Source: SAR324 cluster bacterium | Lineage (GTDB): Bacteria; SAR324; JACQKK01 | DNA: 36,895 nt | NCBI GenBank assembly: GCA_022574555.1 | Contig: JACZRV010000026.1 | Span: forward strand, 1 to 36,895 | Reading direction: 5' to 3' | In this document: positions 8,137 through 17,648 of the stretch, piece by piece | How the letters are laid out: each line of letters starts with the position of its first letter | Position numbering within the stretch: position 1 is the stretch's first letter | Notes under the pieces: generated by a model | Databases searched by the model: none | Seen by the model: the letters and a program-made list of their open reading frames with translations, nothing else | What the model was told of the DNA's origin: nothing | Program-made: the position numbers and the translations under genes

Positions 8137-11100
8137 ATGAGCCGATCTCCCTCCAATTCGCGTGCGACGTCGCAACGCACCGATACCGACAGCATCGTCG
8201 TCATCGGCGCCAGCGAGCACAACCTGAAAAACCTCTCCATCACGCTACCCAGGGATACGTTGACCGTATTTACCGGCGTGAGCGGTTCGGGCAAGTCGTC
8301 CCTGGCGTTCGACACGTTGTTCAAGGAGGGGCAACGCCGGTTTATGGAATCGTTGTCGCCGTATGCCCGCCAGTTTCTGGGGCAGATGGAAAAGCCCCGC
8401 GTGGAACACGTGGAGGGGCTCAGCCCCACGATTGCTATCGACCAGAAGACGGTGAACCGCAATCCCCGTTCCACGGTGGGGACGATCACGGAACTGTACG
8501 ACTTTTACCGCCTGCTTTTCGCGCGGTTCGGTCAGCCTCACTGTCCCGATTGTGGCGATGCGATCTCCAGCCAGACGCCCGGGCAGATCTCCGACCACCT
8601 CTATACCCGGTTCTCCGGTGCCGAACCTCCGCACCAGGCCACGGTATTGGCCCCCATGGTGCGGGAGCGCAAGGGCGAATACCGCAAGGAACTGGCCCGG
8701 TGGCTGGAGGACGGATATCTGCGTGCGCGCATCGACGGGAAAATCCGCCGGCTGGACGAACCCATCGCCCTGGCCCGGTACGAAAAGCACACTCTGGAAT
8801 TGGTGATGGACCGCTTCACCGTCACCGGCCGCCACCGCAGCCGGTTGGCCGAGGCGGTGGAAAAAGCCCTGGAACTCGCCGAGGGTTTGGTCGCCGTATC
8901 GGTCGGGGAGGAGAACCTTCTGTTCAGCAGCCAGATGGCGTGTCCCCCCTGCCAGATAACCATCCCCGAACTGGAGCCGCGCCTCTTCTCGTTCAACGCC
9001 CCCCAGGGCGCGTGCCCCACCTGTGACGGGCTGGGTACGATCAGCATGTTCAGCGAAGCGCGCATGGTGAATCCCAAGCTTTCCCTGCGTGAGGGCCCGT
9101 TTACCTGCTTCACCGATCGGGGCAACCTGGTGTTCACCGATATCGACCTGCCCTACATCGTTTCCCTGGCCCGCGCACTGAAAATCGATGCGGATAAACC
9201 CTGGGGCAAGCTCCCGGTCAAGGCACGCAAGCTGCTGCTGGAAGGCAACCAGGCCGTGGAACTGCGGGTGCGCACCGTTTTTCGCAACCCTCACGTTCTG
9301 CTGAAGCAGGCCCAGCGCGAGGGAATCTGGCCGGGGCTGTATGCCATTCTGCACTATGTGCGGCGATTCGTGGGATCGGCCCTCGATCGATACCAGGAGG
9401 TCTCCCCATGCCCGGACTGCGGCGGCAAGCGGCTCAACCCCGTATCCTTGGCGGTTCATTTCCGCGGGATGGATATCGACCGCCTCTCCAACATGACGGT
9501 GGAGGAATCGGTGGGATTCTTTAGCGAGCTGGAGTTAAGCGACACCGAGGCCTTCGTCGGTAAGGATATCTTCCGCGAAATCCGGGGCCGGCTGGGATTT
9601 CTCGACAACGTGGGGGTGGGCTATCTCTCCCTGTCCCGATCGGCGACGACGCTTTCGGGGGGAGAAGCGCAACGCATCCGCCTGGCCTCCCAGCTGGGCT
9701 CCGGGCTGCAAGGCGTGCTCTACGTTCTCGACGAGCCCTCGATCGGTTTGCACCAGGTGGACAACCGCAAGCTGATCGATACCCTGCAACGCTTGAGGGA
9801 CGGGGGCAACACCGTATTCGTCATGGAGCACGACCGGGAGACGATCCTTTCCGCGGACCATGTGGTCGATCTCGGTCCGGGAGCGGGATCGGACGGGGGC
9901 CGGCTGCTGGCCCAGGGGCCGCCAGCCGATCTCTTGAGCGTTCCCGAATCCCTTACGGGCCGCTACCTTGCCGGCAAGGAGACCATCCCCGTACCGGCAA
10001 GCCGCCGGAGCGCGGGAAAAAAGGCCCTGACGATCCACGGGGCGCATCGCCACAACTTGCGCGACCTGACCGTGCGCATTCCCCTGGGCACCTTCGTGAC
10101 GGTCACCGGCGTTTCGGGATCGGGCAAGTCGACCCTGGTGCACGAAATCCTCAAGCCGGCGCTGACGGCCCATCTCAATGGCCAGGCCGCCTCGCACAAG
10201 GACTATCGGCGCATCACCGGGCTGGCGTACCTGGACAAGGTGATCGAGATCAGCCAATCGCCCATCGGACGCACGCCGCGCAGCAACCCGGCCACGTATA
10301 CCAAGGTGCTCGATGTCATTCGTGGGCTTTTCGCCGGGGTGCCCGAGGCCCGCATTCGGGGCTACAAGCCGGGCCGCTTCAGCTTCAACGTCAAGGGGGG
10401 GCGCTGCGAGGCCTGCCAGGGTGCGGGCGTGCAGACCATCGAAATGCAATTTCTCAGCAACGTGGAGATCGTCTGCGAGGAGTGCGGGGGGCATCGTTTC
10501 AACGAGGAAACCCTGCAAATCCACTACAAGGGAAGCACGATCCAGGAAGTGCTGAAGATGAGCGTGGACGAGGCCTGCGCCTTCTTCGCCAACATTCCCG
10601 CCGCCCGGCGCATATTGGAGACCCTGCGCACCGTGGGGCTGGGCTACATCAAGCTGGGCCAATCCTCCACCACCCTTTCCGGAGGCGAGGCTCAACGGGT
10701 GAAGCTGGCTTCCGAGCTGCGCAAGGTGGCCACGGGGCGCACCCTGTACCTGCTCGACGAGCCGACCACGGGCCTGCACTTTGACGACATCCGCACCTTG
10801 CTGGCTTGCCTGGGGCGGCTGGTGGAGCAGGGAAATACCGTGCTGGTGATCGAACACAACCTGGACGTGATCAAGACCGCCGACTATGTGATCGACCTGG
10901 GGCCGGGCGGGGGCGACCGGGGCGGCGAGCTGGTTTGCGCCGGAACGCCCGAAGAGGTGGCGGCCCATGAGGAGTCCCTCACCGGCCGTGTGCTGCGCGA
11001 CGTGTTGCATCCGGCGCCGCTGGTGTTTAACCAGGGAAAGACCTTGCACTCGCGCAACGGCAAGCGGGACCTGCGCGTGTTCGGCGCCGAGCAGAACAAT

Positions 11101-14025
11101 CTCAAGCACATCGATGTGACGATCCCGCGCAATTCCCTGACGGTGATCACGGGGCCTTCCGGCTCGGGCAAGACCACCCTGGCCTTCGATACGATCTTCG
11201 CCGAGGGACAGGCCCGCTACGTGGAATCGCTTTCCACCTATGCCCGGCGCTTCCTGGGGCGCATGGACAAGGCTCGGGTGGACAGGATCGACGGCCTGGC
11301 CCCGGCCATCGCCATCGACCAGAAGAACAGCGGGCGCAGCCCCCGCTCCACCGTGGCCACCATCACCGAGATCTATGACTATCTGCGCCTGCTCTATGCC
11401 CGGGTGGGCCGGGCGCACTGCCCCAATTGCGGGCGGGCGCTGACTCACCAAACGCCGACCCGGCTCGCCCGGGAACTGGCGGAAACCCGCGCCGGAGAGC
11501 GGATGGTTCTTCTGGCCCCCCTGTATCGGCCCGGTTCCAAGCGCCCGGCCATGCTGGACCGGCCCGAGCACTTCGGCGACGTGGCCCGATCGCTGATGGC
11601 GGAAGGCTTCACCCGCGCCTACCTGAACGGCGTCCAAGTGGAACTGGCGGAGTGGCTCGATCTGCCGGACAAGCGCCGCAAGGTGAAGCCGCGCACCACC
11701 ATCGACCTGGTGATCGACCGGGTGCGCATTTCCTCCCGCGAGCGAAAGCGGGTCGCCGAGGGGATCGAGACCGCATTCGCCAAGGGCCACGGGATGGCCA
11801 GGCTGCATTTTCCCGACGTGCCCGATGATGGAAAGCGCACCCGCGCACCCCAATCCAACGGGGGCAACGGCTCGGGTCAGCCGCCGGAGACGGAGGCATG
11901 GCGGCTGGTGAGCGAGCCGGTAGGGTGTGTGGCATGCGAGTTTTACCAGGACCAGCCCCTCGTGCCGAGGGAGTTCAGCTTCAATTCCCACGTGGGTGCC
12001 TGCGCCGATTGCGCCGGGCTGGGCAAGACGCTGCAGGTGGACCCGGGTCTTCTGGTGCCCTTTCACGATCGCCCTCTGCTGGAAGGGGCCCTGGTAGCCG
12101 GCCCCCTGGGTTCTGCCCTTTCCCGCAAGAACGGCCGGGCCGACCGCGCCCTGCGCGCCTTTTGCGAGCGGGAGGGAATCGACCTGGCACGGCCCTTCGG
12201 CGATTTGAGTGAAGCGCAACAGGGGCTGCTCATCGAGGGCGACGGCAAGGTCTTGCGCTACACCCGCCGCCGCGGATTTTCGCGATCCTACCGCACGGTG
12301 AACGAGCCATTCGATGGACTGGTGGGCATCGTGGAACGGTGGTTCTCTCATTCCCGGCGCTCCGCCTGGGTGGAGCCCGTGCTGGCCGACGTGAATTGCC
12401 GCGCGTGTGATGGCGAGCGGCTGAAACCGGCGTACCGCGCCGTCACCCTCGGTGGCCGCAATATCAGCCGCTTTTGCGGCCTCACCGTGGGCGGCGCCTT
12501 GCAGGAGCTGAGCCGCTGGCGTCTCTCCCCCAATGAACGCAAGGTGGCCGAGCAGCCGGTGCAGGAGATTCGCTCCCGCTTGGGCTTTCTGCAGGACGTT
12601 GGACTGGGCTACCTCAGCCTGAACCGGGAGGCGGCCACCTTATCCGGCGGCGAGGCGCAGCGCATGCGGTTGGCCTCCCAGATCGGATCGCACCTCGTCG
12701 GAGTGCTCTACGTGCTGGACGAGCCCACCATCGGGTTGCACTCCAGGGATACAGCGCGTTTGCTGGCCACCCTGAAGCGGCTGCGCGGGCTGGGCAACAC
12801 GGTGCTGGTGGTGGAACACGATCTGGAGACGATACGCGCCGCGGACTACGTGATCGACCTGGGTCCGGGCGCGGGTCACCAGGGCGGAGAAGTGGTGGCC
12901 GCGGGACCGCCGGCCTCTTTGAAACGAGTGCGCCGCTCGCTGACAGGAGCCTACCTGAGCGGGCGGCTCGAAATCCCGGTGCCGGAATCCACGCGGCCCG
13001 TGAGCCGCAAGCGAGCCCTGACGGTGCGGGGTGCCCGCGCCAACAATCTGAAGCACATCACCGCGGTCTTTCCCCTGGGCGCCTTCACCGCCGTGACGGG
13101 TGTATCCGGATCGGGCAAATCGTCCCTGGTGGTTTCGGTGCTGCAGAAGGCCCTGGAGCGGCGGCTGCACGGCGCTCGGGTGGTGCCCGCACCCCACGAC
13201 GGGATCGACGGCTTGGACGGCGTGGACAAGGTCGTGGTGATCGACCAGTCGCCCATCGGCAAGAGTCCCAAATCCAACCCGGCCACCTATACGGGCATCA
13301 TGGACGGCATCCGCAACGTGATGGCGGCCATGCCCGAGGCCCGCACCCGAGGCTACGGTGCGGGCCGGTTCTCCTTCAACGTGGCCGCCGGCCGTTGCGC
13401 TGCTTGCGAAGGGCGGGGCATGCATCACATCGAGATGCATTTCCTCGCCGACGTCTGGGTGCCCTGCGACGTTTGCGGCGGGCGGCGTTACAACCGCGAG
13501 ACCCTGGAGGTGCGCTTCAAGGGCCGCAGCATCGCGGACATCCTGGAACTGGAAATCGCCGACGCCGCCGAGGTCTTCGCCAATCACCGCCGCATCGCCC
13601 GCATTTTGGGCACCCTGGTCGACGTGGGGCTGGGATACATGAAACTGGGCCAGGGTGCCAACACCCTCTCCGGCGGAGAGGCGCAGCGGGTCAAGCTGGC
13701 CAGCGAGTTGGGACGGCCCTCCACCGGCCGCACCGTCTACATACTGGACGAGCCCACGACCGGGCTGCACTTGGACGACGTGGCCAAATTGCTCAAGGTG
13801 CTCCATCGGCTGGTGGACGAGGGCAACACGGTGATCGTCATCGAGCACAACCTGGACGTGATCAAGACCGCCGATCACGTGATCGACCTGGGTCTCGAGG
13901 GCGGCGACGCGGGCGGGGAAGTCATCGCCGAGGCCACCCCGGCCGAATTGGCCGTTCATCCCACGAGCCACACGGGGCGGGCATTGAGGCCGGTGCTGGA
14001 GAAATCGGGTCACGCTGCGGTGTAA
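8137..14025 (+). CDS. uvrA: Double-length excinuclease ABC subunit A (tandem UvrA fusion, 1962 aa)
   Basis: UvrA is the damage-recognition ATPase of nucleotide excision repair and normally works as a dimer of about 940 residues. This ORF contains two complete copies in one chain. Copy 1 (about 1-940) has Walker A motifs near residues 46-54 and 657-666 and LSGGE signatures at 506 and 847. Copy 2 (about 965-1962) has Walker A near 1006-1013 and 1654-1662 and LSGGE at 1502 and 1844. All four Walker B motifs read LDEP. The zinc-binding pairs are kept in both copies: CPDC/CPPC and CEAC/CEEC in the first, CPNC/CVAC and CAAC/CDVC in the second. The protein would supply all four ATPase sites as an intramolecular dimer. 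Double-length UvrA is known from several bacterial groups. Large antisense ORFs over this gene are GC-driven shadows. No strong ribosome-binding site precedes ATG 8137. Confidence 0.95.
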   Translation: MSRSPSNSRATSQRTDTDSIVVIGASEHNLKNLSITLPRDTLTVFTGVSGSGKSSLAFDTLFKEGQRRFMESLSPYARQFLGQMEKPRVEHVEGLSPTIAIDQKTVNRNPRSTVGTITELYDFYRLLFARFGQPHCPDCGDAISSQTPGQISDHLYTRFSGAEPPHQATVLAPMVRERKGEYRKELARWLEDGYLRARIDGKIRRLDEPIALARYEKHTLELVMDRFTVTGRHRSRLAEAVEKALELAEGLVAVSVGEENLLFSSQMACPPCQITIPELEPRLFSFNAPQGACPTCDGLGTISMFSEARMVNPKLSLREGPFTCFTDRGNLVFTDIDLPYIVSLARALKIDADKPWGKLPVKARKLLLEGNQAVELRVRTVFRNPHVLLKQAQREGIWPGLYAILHYVRRFVGSALDRYQEVSPCPDCGGKRLNPVSLAVHFRGMDIDRLSNMTVEESVGFFSELELSDTEAFVGKDIFREIRGRLGFLDNVGVGYLSLSRSATTLSGGEAQRIRLASQLGSGLQGVLYVLDEPSIGLHQVDNRKLIDTLQRLRDGGNTVFVMEHDRETILSADHVVDLGPGAGSDGGRLLAQGPPADLLSVPESLTGRYLAGKETIPVPASRRSAGKKALTIHGAHRHNLRDLTVRIPLGTFVTVTGVSGSGKSTLVHEILKPALTAHLNGQAASHKDYRRITGLAYLDKVIEISQSPIGRTPRSNPATYTKVLDVIRGLFAGVPEARIRGYKPGRFSFNVKGGRCEACQGAGVQTIEMQFLSNVEIVCEECGGHRFNEETLQIHYKGSTIQEVLKMSVDEACAFFANIPAARRILETLRTVGLGYIKLGQSSTTLSGGEAQRVKLASELRKVATGRTLYLLDEPTTGLHFDDIRTLLACLGRLVEQGNTVLVIEHNLDVIKTADYVIDLGPGGGDRGGELVCAGTPEEVAAHEESLTGRVLRDVLHPAPLVFNQGKTLHSRNGKRDLRVFGAEQNNLKHIDVTIPRNSLTVITGPSGSGKTTLAFDTIFAEGQARYVESLSTYARRFLGRMDKARVDRIDGLAPAIAIDQKNSGRSPRSTVATITEIYDYLRLLYARVGRAHCPNCGRALTHQTPTRLARELAETRAGERMVLLAPLYRPGSKRPAMLDRPEHFGDVARSLMAEGFTRAYLNGVQVELAEWLDLPDKRRKVKPRTTIDLVIDRVRISSRERKRVAEGIETAFAKGHGMARLHFPDVPDDGKRTRAPQSNGGNGSGQPPETEAWRLVSEPVGCVACEFYQDQPLVPREFSFNSHVGACADCAGLGKTLQVDPGLLVPFHDRPLLEGALVAGPLGSALSRKNGRADRALRAFCEREGIDLARPFGDLSEAQQGLLIEGDGKVLRYTRRRGFSRSYRTVNEPFDGLVGIVERWFSHSRRSAWVEPVLADVNCRACDGERLKPAYRAVTLGGRNISRFCGLTVGGALQELSRWRLSPNERKVAEQPVQEIRSRLGFLQDVGLGYLSLNREAATLSGGEAQRMRLASQIGSHLVGVLYVLDEPTIGLHSRDTARLLATLKRLRGLGNTVLVVEHDLETIRAADYVIDLGPGAGHQGGEVVAAGPPASLKRVRRSLTGAYLSGRLEIPVPESTRPVSRKRALTVRGARANNLKHITAVFPLGAFTAVTGVSGSGKSSLVVSVLQKALERRLHGARVVPAPHDGIDGLDGVDKVVVIDQSPIGKSPKSNPATYTGIMDGIRNVMAAMPEARTRGYGAGRFSFNVAAGRCAACEGRGMHHIEMHFLADVWVPCDVCGGRRYNRETLEVRFKGRSIADILELEIADAAEVFANHRRIARILGTLVDVGLGYMKLGQGANTLSGGEAQRVKLASELGRPSTGRTVYILDEPTTGLHLDDVAKLLKVLHRLVDEGNTVIVIEHNLDVIKTADHVIDLGLEGGDAGGEVIAEATPAELAVHPTSHTGRALRPVLEKSGHAAV

Positions 14026-14137
14026 GCGGGCGCACCGCCGTGCGTCCCTATACTCGCCGCCAAGGGGCGAACGGGGCCCTGCCAGGGGTGAAGAGGGCCA
14101 AAAACGTATGGCATTCAATGATGGAAAGGTGACCTGT

Positions 14138-14620
14138 ATGAGGAACCTCACCCGCGCAGCGGCTGTAGGCTTGGTGCTGCTGACGATCCCGCCGGGATGG
14201 ATCTGGGGAGCGGAAATCGCAGGGATCGACATCGTCAGATTCGGCATCTATACGCGGGACGCGGAGGCCGGCGCCAGCCAGGCCGATTCGGGTCTGCGGC
14301 TTGTTCAGCAAACCGACTTCATTCCCGCGATCACCGGCGACAATTTTTACGTGGAATACGTCGTCACGGGAGAACCGGAAGGCGCAGCGATAACCGTCGA
14401 GGAGAGGGTCACCCTGACCCCGATGGGCGTGGAGAATCCCAGCGGAGACCGCTTCTTCGTCAAAAGCCGCAAGCAGCGGAAAGGGCGCATCGGCGGCCGC
14501 TACCTCGCCGGTTGGGGGCTCGACGAAGGCGAATACATCGAACCGGGGGTGTGGAAGGTGCAAATCTGGATCGACGGCGCCTTGCTGGCGGAAAAGATGT
14601 TCAATATCGTTCTGCCGTAA
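14138..14620 (+). CDS. Exported DUF3859-like protein (160 aa)
   Basis: The ATG at 14138 is preferred over the in-frame ATG at 14108: it gives a clean signal peptide (MRNLTRAAAVGLVLLTIPPG..., cleavage likely after GA near residue 26) and has AAAGGTG seven bases upstream. The mature part is a small beta-rich domain starting IAGIDIVRFGIYTR and ending VWKVQIWIDGALLAEKMFNI. That layout resembles the DUF3859 family of small periplasmic proteins of unknown function; the match is from memory. It is followed within 100 bp by another exported protein gene on the same strand, so the two may be co-expressed. Confidence 0.7.
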   Translation: MRNLTRAAAVGLVLLTIPPGWIWGAEIAGIDIVRFGIYTRDAEAGASQADSGLRLVQQTDFIPAITGDNFYVEYVVTGEPEGAAITVEERVTLTPMGVENPSGDRFFVKSRKQRKGRIGGRYLAGWGLDEGEYIEPGVWKVQIWIDGALLAEKMFNIVLP

Positions 14621-14719
14621 GGAGACCCGTTCGGTGTGCGCTCGGATCCGGTGCGCGCTCGATTCTGATACGAAAGCGGCCGCGAGATCACCTACCCCCG
14701 ATCACGCAAGCGGAAATTC

Positions 14720-15502
14720 ATGAAACGAACGCCCCAAACCTCTCCATGGAGGCAAGTCTCGGCCTGGATGGTGTGCCTGGTTTTCCTCCTGGCCTGCACG
14801 CGGCAGGTGGCCCGGCCCCCGGTGGAAACGCGGCACTTCGAGTTGGACTGGGAGAGCCTGCACCCGCAACGGATCGAATGGCGGGACTGGACGGTGGAAG
14901 CGGTGCCCCTCACGCCGTCCCAATGGCCCCTGGAGGCGAGCCTGAAAAATCTGCTGGCTGCCGACTTCGAGGGCGTGATCGACCACTTCGATTTGCGATT
15001 CCACTCCTCCACCCTGGACGGCGAGCTTTTGCAGGAGCTGTTCGACGCCGGATTTCTCCCGGTCTATCTGCGGGTGACCCGGCAGGGCGAGACGGCCGAG
15101 ACCTTCATGCCCGAGTTCTTCAAACTGGAAGCGGACGGCGACAAGCTCTTCTTTCCCGTGCCCGCCAATGATCTGCCACGGCAATTCAAGGAGGTCGACT
15201 GGAGCCGCATGGGCTCTGCGGTGGTGGTGACGGTGCTGACCCTGGCGCTTATCGTTCTGGCGGCCCGCGAGGGACGGGGCGCCGGTTTCCGCACTACGGG
15301 CCGTCTCTCCAACATTACCCTGCGCGCCGGCACGAGCCGGCGATACCGGAGCGCACCACGGGCCGCGCCGGTGCTCCCTTCCGATCCGGGCATCCTGCGG
15401 CAAACCGAGTTGGCGCCGGGCGAGAGCATGGAGGGATTCCTCTTCTTCCGGCTCGATCAGGATGTGACCGACTGGACCAGCGTGCGGCTCGCCGTACCGT
15501 GA
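14720..15502 (+). CDS. Hypothetical lipoprotein with an internal membrane segment (260 aa)
   Basis: No family recognised. The N-terminus MKRTPQTSPWRQVSAWMVCL continues into VFLLACT, a lipobox with Cys near residue 26. Residues about 40-155 form a soluble region. One strong transmembrane helix (SAVVVTVLTLALIVLAA) lies at about 170-187, followed by an Arg/Gly-rich linker and a short C-terminal domain (ELAPGESMEGFLFFRLDQDV) resembling the edge of a beta-sandwich. A lipid anchor plus a central membrane helix is unusual and would place the C-terminal domain on the opposite side of the membrane. GGAAA precedes the start. It follows the DUF3859-like gene on the same strand. Confidence 0.65.
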   Translation: MKRTPQTSPWRQVSAWMVCLVFLLACTRQVARPPVETRHFELDWESLHPQRIEWRDWTVEAVPLTPSQWPLEASLKNLLAADFEGVIDHFDLRFHSSTLDGELLQELFDAGFLPVYLRVTRQGETAETFMPEFFKLEADGDKLFFPVPANDLPRQFKEVDWSRMGSAVVVTVLTLALIVLAAREGRGAGFRTTGRLSNITLRAGTSRRYRSAPRAAPVLPSDPGILRQTELAPGESMEGFLFFRLDQDVTDWTSVRLAVP

Positions 15503-15818
15503 GCCCACACTCTTCCCTTCGGCAGGCTCAGGACAGGCGAGGGACGCGGGTATAGTCACCGCGTTCCCGAGGAGCGTCAACGCGAGCGTCTCGTAGGGCG
15601 CGGCGGTCTACCAAAATGGGGTGTAATATAGATATTGCTCGCAATTGCTCGCATTAGTAGACGCTCCACCGCGGCCGGCGTGACAAAGTCACCGGAAAAC
15701 GATGACAGGCATGATGTCATGATCGAGTGCATCCAAGTGGTCTCAAGAATAACCGGGTGCCTTCAATGTCAGCTTGAGATAGATGGAACCAACCCCGATC
15801 AACCGACGGAGGAATCCC
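15503..15818. other. Gap with a short interspersed-repeat-like motif
   Basis: No gene is supported. CTTCGGCAGGCTCAGGACAG (about 15516-15535) resembles the short palindromic-type motifs that recur widely in many bacterial genomes. ATTGCTCGCA occurs twice in tandem near 15634-15652. A short ORF starting at 15635 overlaps the DUF302 gene in another frame and is not convincing. Confidence 0.4.
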
Positions 15819-16229
15819 ATGGGACAAGTGAACAAGAATACCAAGTACGGCTATTCGCGCGAAGTGGATCTTTCCTACGAGGAGGCGGTGGCCAAGGTCA
15901 CCGAGAGCCTCAAGGAACAAGGCTTCGGCATCCTCACCGAGATCGACGTCAAGGCGACCCTGAAGAAGAAAATCGACAAGGACATCAATAAGTACGTGAT
16001 CCTCGGCGCCTGCAACCCCAACCTGGCCTTCCAGGCGCTCACGGCCGAGATCGATATCGGACTGCTGCTCCCGTGCAACGTGACGGTCTACGAGTCGCCG
16101 GACAACGGCAAGACGGTCGTCTCCGTGCTCGATCCGGAGTTGATGGTCACCATGACCGGCAACGAAGCTCTCAACGGCTTGGCTCAGGAAGCCAAGAAAG
16201 GGGTCATTGCGGCCCTGGAGGCGGTCTGA
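15819..16229 (+). CDS. DUF302 domain protein (136 aa)
   Basis: The start at 15819 is chosen because GGAGG stands eight bases upstream; the in-frame ATG at 15783 has no such site. The protein matches the DUF302 pattern: an N-terminal strand and helix (SYEEAVAKVTESLKEQGFGI), LTEIDVKATLKKKI, then YVILGACNPNLAFQAL, ending in a helix of the form ALNGLAQEAKKGVIAALEAV. The Cys in GACNP is the conserved residue of many family members. It has no signal peptide and is probably cytoplasmic. DUF302 proteins are small alpha/beta proteins of unknown biochemical role. It stands alone. Confidence 0.85.
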   Translation: MGQVNKNTKYGYSREVDLSYEEAVAKVTESLKEQGFGILTEIDVKATLKKKIDKDINKYVILGACNPNLAFQALTAEIDIGLLLPCNVTVYESPDNGKTVVSVLDPELMVTMTGNEALNGLAQEAKKGVIAALEAV

Positions 16230-16542
16230 GCGGCCCAGGCAGAATCCGTTGAAATTTGATTTTCATCATGGTCTCCTGGTGACATGACTCGCCAACCGGG
16301 ATGAACGGATTTTGCCGCACCGGGCAAGCCTTGCAGTCCGTTTAGCCGCACCGGTTGAGCGGACCTATTGCCGTTCCCCCTTGTTTTCCAGGTTCTCCTC
16401 GCCATGCCGGAATCCAGGGCCGTTGCGAGCACCCCAGGATAAATTCGGCCGCGAAAGTTGACCGCGCAGGTTGCGGATCCTCGGGTCTTCCATACGGGCT
16501 TGTGGGAGGCAGGCCAAGAATTCCAAGGAGATATCCGACCGA
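16230..16542. other. Gap between the DUF302 and LOG-family genes
   Basis: I see no gene, strong hairpin or promoter. The LOG ORF stays open in frame from 16471, but the first codons are unlike the family. Confidence 0.35.
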
Positions 16543-17217
16543 ATGACGATGAACAAATTCGAAATCCACGAGTTGCGCAAGGAGGAATCCTGGCGCCTGT
16601 TTCGGATCATGGGCGAATTCGTGGAAGGCTTCGACGTGCTCCCCAGGTTTCTCCCGGCAGTCACGATCTTCGGCTCGTCCCGCATCCCGGAGCAACATCC
16701 CTATTACAAGCAGGCCCGAGAGCTGGCTAAAAAGCTGGGGGCGCGCGGATATACCGTGATCACCGGGGGCGGCCCCGGCATCATGGAAGGGGCCAACAGG
16801 GGTGGCATCGAAGGCGGTGGCCACTCCATCGGCCTCAATATCAACCTGTCCCAGGAACAGGAACCCAATCCCTACGTCACCCTCGCCCTCAAATTCCGCT
16901 ACTTCTTCGTGCGCAAGGTGATGCTGGTCAAATATTCCACGGCGTTCATCCTGCTTCCCGGCGGATTCGGAACCCTGGACGAGCTGTTCGAAACCCTGAC
17001 CCTGATCCAGACCAAGAAAATCCGGCCATTGCCCGTCGTGCTCATCGGCTCGGAGTACTGGGAAGGGCTAATCGATTGGCTCACCAAACGGGCGGTCGCC
17101 GAGGGGATGATTTCCAGTGACGAGATGAACCTGTTCCAGGTGACGGATGACCTTGACCATGCGATCGACCTGGTGGAAGCGAGCCGGTTCGAGGGCGATT
17201 CGTCCTCCCCTCCCTGA
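16543..17217 (+). CDS. LOG/TIGR00730-family Rossmann protein (lysine decarboxylase-like fold, 224 aa)
   Basis: The family signatures are clear: VTIFGSSRIPEQHPYY, GGGPGIMEGANRGG (from about residue 75) and PGGFGTLDE (139-147). These mark cytokinin riboside 5'-monophosphate phosphoribohydrolases (LOG) and related bacterial nucleotide-processing enzymes, which cleave the N-glycosidic bond of a nucleoside monophosphate. The true substrate in bacteria is often unknown. ATG at 16543 (MTMNKFEIHEL) is preferred because AAGGAG lies about 12 bases upstream and the preceding in-frame residues do not fit the family. It is cytoplasmic. A 9-bp inverted repeat with a T-rich flank 158 bp downstream could terminate it. 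Confidence 0.9.
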   Translation: MTMNKFEIHELRKEESWRLFRIMGEFVEGFDVLPRFLPAVTIFGSSRIPEQHPYYKQARELAKKLGARGYTVITGGGPGIMEGANRGGIEGGGHSIGLNINLSQEQEPNPYVTLALKFRYFFVRKVMLVKYSTAFILLPGGFGTLDELFETLTLIQTKKIRPLPVVLIGSEYWEGLIDWLTKRAVAEGMISSDEMNLFQVTDDLDHAIDLVEASRFEGDSSSPP

Positions 17218-17298
17218 AGCCTGACGCCCACATTGCCGAGTACGGCGGCCCTTCGCACACGGCGGGCTTCCGCACCGGCCAGGAATGCCGGCGGGACG

Positions 17299-17376
17299 TT
17301 AATCGCCTTCCCACTCGAAATCCTCGACCTCGCGAAAAGCCCGGCCTACGGTTCGGTAGGACAGTATTCGTTCCAT
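17299..17376 (-). CDS. Possible 25-codon small protein with strong ribosome-binding site inside a hairpin
   Basis: ATG at 17376 is preceded by AAGGAGG six bases upstream, one of the best such sites in the window. The peptide reads MERILSYRTVGRAFREVEDF and then EWEGD before TAA at 17299. It has a basic centre and an acidic tail. The start codon and the last base of the ribosome-binding site lie in the 3' arm of a perfect 9-bp hairpin (17375-17383 with 17406-17414). No family recognised. It could be chance in a gap, and the same hairpin can be read on the other strand as a terminator. Confidence 0.3.
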   Translation of the reverse strand: MERILSYRTVGRAFREVEDFEWEGD

Positions 17377-17430
17377 GGGGTGCCTCCTTTTTCGGCCGAT
17401 GGGTTGCACCCCATTTCTATTTCATTTTCC
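17375..17430 (+). terminator. 9-bp inverted repeat followed by T-rich tract
   Basis: ATGGGGTGC (17375-17383) pairs with GCACCCCAT (17406-17414), with a 22-nt loop. On the plus strand TTTCTATTTCATTTT follows directly, so it may be a rho-independent terminator for the LOG-family gene. On the minus strand the same stem covers the start codon of a 25-codon ORF. Confidence 0.45.
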
Positions 17431-17619
17431 TCCTGCCACCATCACTGATACATCACCCACGCGGTGCTCCCCTTGCTCCCGGTAGCCATATTGAGTAACA
17501 TGAAAATTCGTCCGGCATTTTCTGGCCCATTCGGGTGATGGATTGGCGTTTTCGATGACCATTGCGGTTTTGTAAGACATGCGGGTAAAACCGTAGTCAG
17601 GCCGTCCGGTCCGATTCAC
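17422..17619 (-). CDS. Doubtful 65-codon ORF
   Basis: A GTG at 17619 has AAGGA seven bases upstream, and the ORF reads through MSYKTAMVIENANPSPEWAR to end at 17422, 45 bp before the 25-codon ORF on the same strand. The protein has no recognisable domain and composition is neutral. It could be a small gene paired with the 25-codon ORF, or chance. Confidence 0.2.
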   Translation of the reverse strand: MNRTGRPDYGFTRMSYKTAMVIENANPSPEWARKCRTNFHVTQYGYREQGEHRVGDVSVMVAGGK

Positions 17620-17648
17620 CGTTGCATCCTTATGACATCGCGGAGAGT

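Noticed and set aside
9535..12351. Long antisense ORF (938 codons) across uvrA, with others at 8245-9459 and 12640-14247
   Set aside because: They lie opposite well-conserved UvrA coding sequence, show no family motif, and are expected from codon use in GC-rich genes.
14028..14048. Hairpin GGGCGCAC/GTGCGTCCC just after uvrA
   Set aside because: The stem has a bulge and no T-tract follows, so a terminator call is not supported.
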